The notes under the pieces are model-generated. The model was given only the letters and a program-made list of their open reading frames with translations, did not search any database and was not told the origin of the DNA. DNA of 64,000 nt from NCBI RefSeq assembly GCF_024029355.1, contig NZ_CP097117.1, positions 434,001 to 498,000 on the forward strand. The letters run 5' to 3'. The DNA comes from Fructilactobacillus cliffordii (lineage in GTDB: Bacteria; Bacillota; Bacilli; Lactobacillales; Lactobacillaceae). The position numbers and the translations under genes are program-made. Positions 59,822-64,000 of the stretch are shown here, piece by piece. How positions within the stretch are numbered: the first letter of the stretch is position 1; each line of letters starts with the position of its first letter.

Positions 59822-61831
59822 TTATGAATCCATTTCTTGCTTTAATTTTTTAATCGTATCCCGCAGGTTTGCCGCCTGTTCAAAGTCTAGTTGTTGCGCC
59901 GCCGTCTGCATTTCATCACTCAGATTTTTCAGGACCACTTGTTGTTCCTTGACACTCATTTGTTCAAAGTCAGACTCTGCAAACGGTTTTTCCTTGTTGT
60001 AATGATCATCTTCGGTTTGTTTGTAAGCCGAAATGACTTTTTCCACCGGTTTAATGATGGTGTGCGGTTGCTGGTGGTGGGCTTCGTTATACGCAATTTG
60101 CTTGTCCCGCCGCCGCTGGGTTTCATCCATGGCTAACTGCATTGAGTCCGTCACATGATCGGCGTACATGATCACGTGCCCGTCTTCGTTCCGAGCGGCC
60201 CGCCCGATGGTTTGAATCAGGGAGCGTTCGTTCCGTAAGAAACCTTCCTTATCAGCGTCCAAAATGGCCACCAGTGAAACTTCCGGTACGTCAATTCCTT
60301 CCCGCAGGAGGTTAATTCCAATCAGAACGTCAAATTTTCCCAACCGCAAGTCCCGCAGAATCCGCGTTCGTTCCAGGGTTTTGATGTCACTGTGCAGGTA
60401 TTTCACTTTTACCCCCAGATCCTTAAGATAATCGGTTAAATCCTCGGCCATCTTTTTGGTCAAGGTTGTCACAAAGGTCCGTTGGTTTTTCTTGACCCGC
60501 GCGTTAATTTCGCCCAGTAAGTCATCCATCTGATCCTTAGTCGGTCGCACTTCGACGGTTGGATCCAGTAACCCAGTTGGTCGAATAATCTGTTCTACCA
60601 CCTGACTGCTATGTTCCAGTTCGTAATCACCGGGAGTAGCTGACATGTAAACCACCTGGTGAATGTGCTTTTCAAACTCATCAAAGTTTAACGGTCGGTT
60701 GTCATAGGCACTCGGTAACCGAAAGCCGTAGTCAATTAGCTGTTTCTTGCGGGCTCGATCTCCCTTTAACATTCCCCGAACTTGGGGCACTGTTTGGTGT
60801 GATTCATCGATAAACATCAAGAAGTCTTTGGGAAAGAAATCCAGCAGCGTATACGGTGGTTCGCCCGGTTTCCGGCGATCCATGTAACGTGAGTAGTTTT
60901 CAATTCCCGACGTGTAACCCATTTCCCGCATCATTTCCAGGTCGTAAGTTGTCCGTTGCTTTAATCGTTGGGCTTCTAGGAGTTTACCGGAGTGTTCTAA
61001 CTTTCCGACTTGGGTTTCCATGTCGGTTTTAATTTCTGGCAAAGCCACCCGCATGATTTCATCATTGGTCAAAAAGTGGGTCGCCGGAAAGAGTGTCACC
61101 GACGTGGGTTCTCCCAAGACTTCCCCCGTTAAGGTGTTGACTTGAGTAATTTTGTCAATTTCATCGCCAAAGAATTCAATCCGGTAGGCGTTTTGCGTTC
61201 CAGAAGCCGGAAAAACCTCCACGGTATCCCCATGGACCCGAAAACGACCCCGATCAAAGTCAATGTCGTTGCGTTGAAACTGGATGTTAACCAGCTTCCG
61301 GAGCAAAACGTCGCGTTCCATTTCATCACCAACCCGTAGCGAAACGGTATGATTTTGGTATTCTTCGGGATTCCCCAATCCAAAGATAGAGGAAACAGAA
61401 GCCACCACAATCACATCGTTCCGAGACAATAACGCACTCGTCGCAGCATGTCGTAGTTGGTCGATTTCATCGTTAATCGATGCATCCTTTTCAATGTAGG
61501 TATCACTTGAAGGAACGTAGGCCTCTGGTTGATAGAAATCGTAGTAACTAACGAAGTATTCCACGGCATTGTGCGGAAAAAACTCCTTGAGCTCGTTATA
61601 TAACTGCCCCGCCAGGGTCTTATTATGAGCCAACACTAAAGTAGGCCGATTTTGATCCCGAATGATGTTAGCCATCGTGAACGTTTTTCCCGTTCCCGTA
61701 GCTCCCAACAGGGTTTGTTCTTTATCGCCAGCAGCTAAACCAGCGTCAATCTTGTGAATTGCCGTGGGTTGGTCACCGGTTGGTTGGTACTTTGAAACCA
61801 ACTCAAATTGATTTTGTGTTTTTGTAACCAT
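59822..61831 (-). CDS. uvrB: Excinuclease ABC subunit B
   Basis: A helicase-like subunit that loads onto damage and positions UvrC. The 669 residues have Walker [18 protein letters not shown], the beta-hairpin region [23 protein letters not shown], helicase motifs including [11 protein letters not shown] and [19 protein letters not shown], and a C-terminal UVR domain ([24 protein letters not shown]). First gene of uvrBA, under a promoter with a LexA/DinR-type box. Confidence 0.98.
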   Translation of the reverse strand: MVTKTQNQFELVSKYQPTGDQPTAIHKIDAGLAAGDKEQTLLGATGTGKTFTMANIIRDQNRPTLVLAHNKTLAGQLYNELKEFFPHNAVEYFVSYYDFYQPEAYVPSSDTYIEKDASINDEIDQLRHAATSALLSRNDVIVVASVSSIFGLGNPEEYQNHTVSLRVGDEMERDVLLRKLVNIQFQRNDIDFDRGRFRVHGDTVEVFPASGTQNAYRIEFFGDEIDKITQVNTLTGEVLGEPTSVTLFPATHFLTNDEIMRVALPEIKTDMETQVGKLEHSGKLLEAQRLKQRTTYDLEMMREMGYTSGIENYSRYMDRRKPGEPPYTLLDFFPKDFLMFIDESHQTVPQVRGMLKGDRARKKQLIDYGFRLPSAYDNRPLNFDEFEKHIHQVVYMSATPGDYELEHSSQVVEQIIRPTGLLDPTVEVRPTKDQMDDLLGEINARVKKNQRTFVTTLTKKMAEDLTDYLKDLGVKVKYLHSDIKTLERTRILRDLRLGKFDVLIGINLLREGIDVPEVSLVAILDADKEGFLRNERSLIQTIGRAARNEDGHVIMYADHVTDSMQLAMDETQRRRDKQIAYNEAHHQQPHTIIKPVEKVISAYKQTEDDHYNKEKPFAESDFEQMSVKEQQVVLKNLSDEMQTAAQQLDFEQAANLRDTIKKLKQEMDS

Positions 61832-61870
61832 TTGATCCTCTTATTCTTAATTGGTGATTAATCGTAAGTG

Positions 61871-61891
61871 CTAGTTGTTCCAGTCAACTAG
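61871..61891. repeat. Small inverted repeat in the uvrB leader
   Basis: CTAGTTG / CAACTAG, 7-bp arms with a 7-nt loop, about 40 bp upstream of the uvrB ATG and downstream of its -10. It may form a leader hairpin in the mRNA. No T run follows, so it is not a terminator. Confidence 0.45.
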
Positions 61892-61903
61892 GTCAGTGTT
61901 ATT

Positions 61904-61932
61904 ATCTTAGCACACGAACATACTTTCGCCAA
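61904..61932 (-). promoter_or_regulatory. uvrBA promoter with LexA/DinR-type SOS box
   Basis: Minus strand TTGGCG (61927-61932), 17-bp spacer, TAAGAT (61904-61909). The spacer and -35 contain CGAAAGTATGTTCG (61928-61915), one mismatch from the Gram-positive SOS consensus CGAAC-N4-GTTCG. uvrBA should therefore be induced by DNA damage. Confidence 0.82.
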
Positions 61933-61940
61933 ACAAAAAA

Positions 61941-61961
61941 GAAGCACTCCCAGAGTCCTTC
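61941..61961 (-). terminator. trxB terminator
   Basis: Stem GAAGGACTC / GAGTGCTTC (one mismatch) with a 3-nt loop, followed by TTTTTT on the minus strand, 11 bp after the trxB stop. It overlaps nothing but abuts the uvrB promoter. Confidence 0.78.
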
Positions 61962-61972
61962 CTTTTGGTAAA

Positions 61973-62902
61973 TTATTTGCTTTTAACGGATTCCACGTAG
62001 TCAAAGACCGCTTGACCAGCAATTCCACCATCACCAACGGCAGTGGTAATCTGGCGCAAATGCTTCTTGCGGACGTCTCCAACGGCAAAAATCCCAGGTA
62101 CGTTCGTTTCCATTTCGTCATTGGTCAAAATCCAACCTTGTTCATCGGTAATGCCCAGGTCTTTAAAGGCCTCGGTAATTGGCAAAATGCCAACGTATAC
62201 AAACACCCCGGCCGTTGGCAGTTCGCTGGTTGCGCCAGTTTGATTATTCTTCAATGCAACCCCAGAAACCTTTTTGCCATCACCAAGAATTTCAGTAACA
62301 TTACTATTCCAAATAAACTCAATGTTGTCACGGGCAAAGGCGCGTTCCTGTAAGATCTTTTGGGCCCGAAGTTGATCCCGGCGGTGCACAACCGTCACTT
62401 TTTTTGCCAAGTTAGCCAAGTAAGTAGCTTCTTGAACGGCAGAATCCCCACCACCGACTACAACAACGTCTTCATTCTTAAAGAAGGCTCCATCACAAAC
62501 GGCACAGTAAGAAACTCCCCGACCACCATATTCATCTTCACCAGGAACTCCGAGTTTCCGGTATTCTGAACCAGACCCAATGATGACCGCTGGTGCCTCA
62601 AACTGGTCTTCGGCAGTATGAACAATTTTTTGGTCCCCAGCTAACTCAATCCCAGTGACTTCACCATAGGCATATTCCACCCCAAATTGGGTACTACTTT
62701 CGTACATTTTTTCAGATAAGTCTGGACCCAGAATGGATTTAAACCCCGTGTAGTTTTCAATCTCAGCGGTATTGTTCATCTGGCCCCCATACACACCCCG
62801 ATCAAGCATTAAAACAGAAAGTTCGGCTCGCGAAGCGTAAAGAGCGGCGGTCATTCCCGCTGGTCCAGCTCCGATTACAATTACATCGTATTTTTTGGTC
62901 AT
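61973..62902 (-). CDS. trxB: Thioredoxin-disulfide reductase
   Basis: An NADPH-dependent flavoenzyme that keeps thioredoxin reduced. The 309 residues have FAD motif IVIGAGPAGMTAALYASRA, the redox pair YCAVCDGAFF (~135-144), NADPH motif VVVGGGDSAVQEATYLA and the C-terminal GIFAVGDVRKKHLRQITTAVGDGGIA. The ATG at 62902 is preceded by GAGGTG; an in-frame GTG three codons upstream is part of that region. Located after gpsA, as commonly seen in lactobacilli. Confidence 0.96.
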   Translation of the reverse strand: MTKKYDVIVIGAGPAGMTAALYASRAELSVLMLDRGVYGGQMNNTAEIENYTGFKSILGPDLSEKMYESSTQFGVEYAYGEVTGIELAGDQKIVHTAEDQFEAPAVIIGSGSEYRKLGVPGEDEYGGRGVSYCAVCDGAFFKNEDVVVVGGGDSAVQEATYLANLAKKVTVVHRRDQLRAQKILQERAFARDNIEFIWNSNVTEILGDGKKVSGVALKNNQTGATSELPTAGVFVYVGILPITEAFKDLGITDEQGWILTNDEMETNVPGIFAVGDVRKKHLRQITTAVGDGGIAGQAVFDYVESVKSK

Positions 62903-62995
62903 TTTGTTCACCTCATTTAGTGGTTAACTTTCAATAGCTTTATCCTAACACACTTACTTAAAGTTAGTAACTTATTTAGCTCACAACTACTTTGG

Positions 62996-64000
62996 TTAAC
63001 CATTTTCCGTTTGCCCTTCCCGCGTCATTAAAGCGTGAATAGCATCTGGAACGGTTTCTTCTTGTTCGAGGACGGCGTGAATTGCTTCGGTAATTGGCAT
63101 CGAAATTCCGGTTGTCTGAGCTAAGTCATAAGCGGCTTGACTAGTGGCAATTCCTTCAATCACCATGCCCATGTTAGCGACCACTTCGTCGAGCGGAACG
63201 CCCTGACCTAGTTGGTAACCAGCTCGGTAGTTCCGCGAGTTCGTGCTGGTCGCCGTAACAATCACATCCCCCATTCCGGATAAACCGGCAAAGGTTAACG
63301 GGTTAGCACCAAAGCTCACCCCTAATCGCGAAATTTCGGCCACTCCCCGGGTCATCAAAGCCGCTCGGGAATTGTCCCCGTAACCTAATCCAGCTAGGGC
63401 GCCCGATGCGAGGGCAATAATGTTCTTGAGGGCGCCGCCAAATTCAACCCCAATGACATCTGAGTTGGTATAAACCCGAAAGTACTCATTCATAAATAAT
63501 TTTTGGAAGTGTTTAGCGGCGTCAAAATCATCACTCGCCACCGTTACCAAGGTCGGATCGTGTTGGGCAACCCCTTCGGCATGACTGGGACCCGAAAGCA
63601 CCGCAATACTGGTACGGTGATTAGGATCAATTGTTTCTGCCAGCACCTGGGAAATCCGCAGGTAGGTTTTGGTTTCCAATCCCTTACTCCCGTGAATCAA
63701 GGCTGGTTTAGTGCCTAACTTAGCCAGGATTTGATTAACGTCCTGTGCTACGGAGCGAGTTGCTTGAGCCGGTACAATGAACAAAATATCCGTCGCATCG
63801 GTTAAGGCTTCCTCTAAATCAGTAGTTGCCTGCAAACTGGCTGAAAAGGTGTAATCGTGAATGTAATGAGAATTAGTGTGGTGCTGGTTCAGCTCGTTGG
63901 CCTGTTCTGCACTTCTGGTCCACAGTTGGACCTCATGCCCGTTGGCATCCAAAATGGCAGCTAACATGCTGCCCCAGGAGCCAGCTCCTAATACGGCAAT
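62996..64000 (-). CDS. gpsA: NAD(P)H-dependent glycerol-3-phosphate dehydrogenase (5' end cut by window)
   Basis: Reduces dihydroxyacetone phosphate to sn-glycerol-3-phosphate for phospholipids and teichoic acids. The reading frame is open to the last base of the window, where it encodes IAVLGAGSWGSMLAAILD, the N-terminal Rossmann motif. Only a few N-terminal residues are missing. The Met at 63967 is internal, not the start. Further marks are GVEFGGALKNIIALASGALAGLGYGDNSRAALMTRG and LSGMGDVIVTATSTNSRNYRAG. The gene precedes trxB with an 93-bp gap. Confidence 0.95.
   Translation of the reverse strand: MAVLGAGSWGSMLAAILDANGHEVQLWTRSAEQANELNQHHTNSHYIHDYTFSASLQATTDLEEALTDATDILFIVPAQATRSVAQDVNQILAKLGTKPALIHGSKGLETKTYLRISQVLAETIDPNHRTSIAVLSGPSHAEGVAQHDPTLVTVASDDFDAAKHFQKLFMNEYFRVYTNSDVIGVEFGGALKNIIALASGALAGLGYGDNSRAALMTRGVAEISRLGVSFGANPLTFAGLSGMGDVIVTATSTNSRNYRAGYQLGQGVPLDEVVANMGMVIEGIATSQAAYDLAQTTGISMPITEAIHAVLEQEETVPDAIHALMTREGQTENG

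Overview
The window looks like chromosomal DNA of a lactic acid bacterium in the Lactobacillaceae. The backbone order gpsA-trxB-uvrB-uvrA-rapZ-yvcK-whiA-clpP-(cggR region)-gap-pgk-tpiA-eno-secG-rnr-smpB is, from memory, the standard lactobacillus arrangement. Other Firmicutes signs are an Asn T-box leader, a CtsR-type operator at clpP, a LexA/DinR-type box at uvrB, strong Shine-Dalgarno sequences and many hairpin-plus-U-run terminators. The genus cannot be fixed from the sequence alone; a plant- or fermentation-associated species (phenolic acid decarboxylase, H2O-forming NADH oxidase, giant serine-rich adhesin) is a reasonable guess.

Layout. (1) 1-23.6 kb, minus strand: a complete accessory Sec / O-glycosylation locus in the order secA2-secY2-asp1-asp2-asp3-gtfA-gtfB, followed by its substrate, a 4461-residue serine-rich repeat protein. 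The middle of that gene is nine almost identical 774-bp units. A divergent 58-residue membrane protein with an apparently leaderless promoter faces secA2. (2) 23.9-32.2 kb: NADH oxidase, Xaa-Pro dipeptidase, class A sortase, MFS exporter, T-box controlled asnS, a lactonase, and two small unknown genes. (3) 32.2-45.5 kb: envelope and core functions: glmS, the cdaA-cdaR-glmM operon, a DUF1361 membrane protein, murB, a DnaQ-like exonuclease, ung-pta-tsaE-GNAT, rnr-smpB and secG. (4) 45.6-47.6 kb: an A+T-rich two-gene island (an AAA/ABC-type ATPase split by a frame shift at a run of eight A, plus a putative PD-(D/E)xK nuclease-like protein). It is bounded by a 48-bp direct repeat that duplicates the eno stop codon and terminator. 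(5) 47.6-52.3 kb: eno, tpiA, pgk and gap, each followed by its own hairpin. (6) 52.3-54 kb: tRNA-Arg(CCG), a phenolic acid decarboxylase gene and clpP, where many lactobacilli carry cggR. (7) 54-64 kb: whiA, yvcK, rapZ, uvrA, uvrB, trxB and the 3' part of gpsA, which runs off the window.

How the parts fit: SecA2/SecY2/Asp1-3 export the serine-rich protein after GtfA/GtfB glycosylate it. The sortase at 26.6 kb is a candidate to anchor wall proteins, although the giant protein ends in an atypical sorting motif. glmS and glmM supply UDP-GlcNAc precursors both for peptidoglycan and for GlcNAc-based glycosylation, and cdaA/cdaR link that pathway to c-di-AMP.

The best candidate for an undescribed system is the two-gene island in the eno terminator. 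Its nuclease assignment rests on one short motif and its ATPase is frame-shifted, so it is a lead and not a demonstrated defence system.
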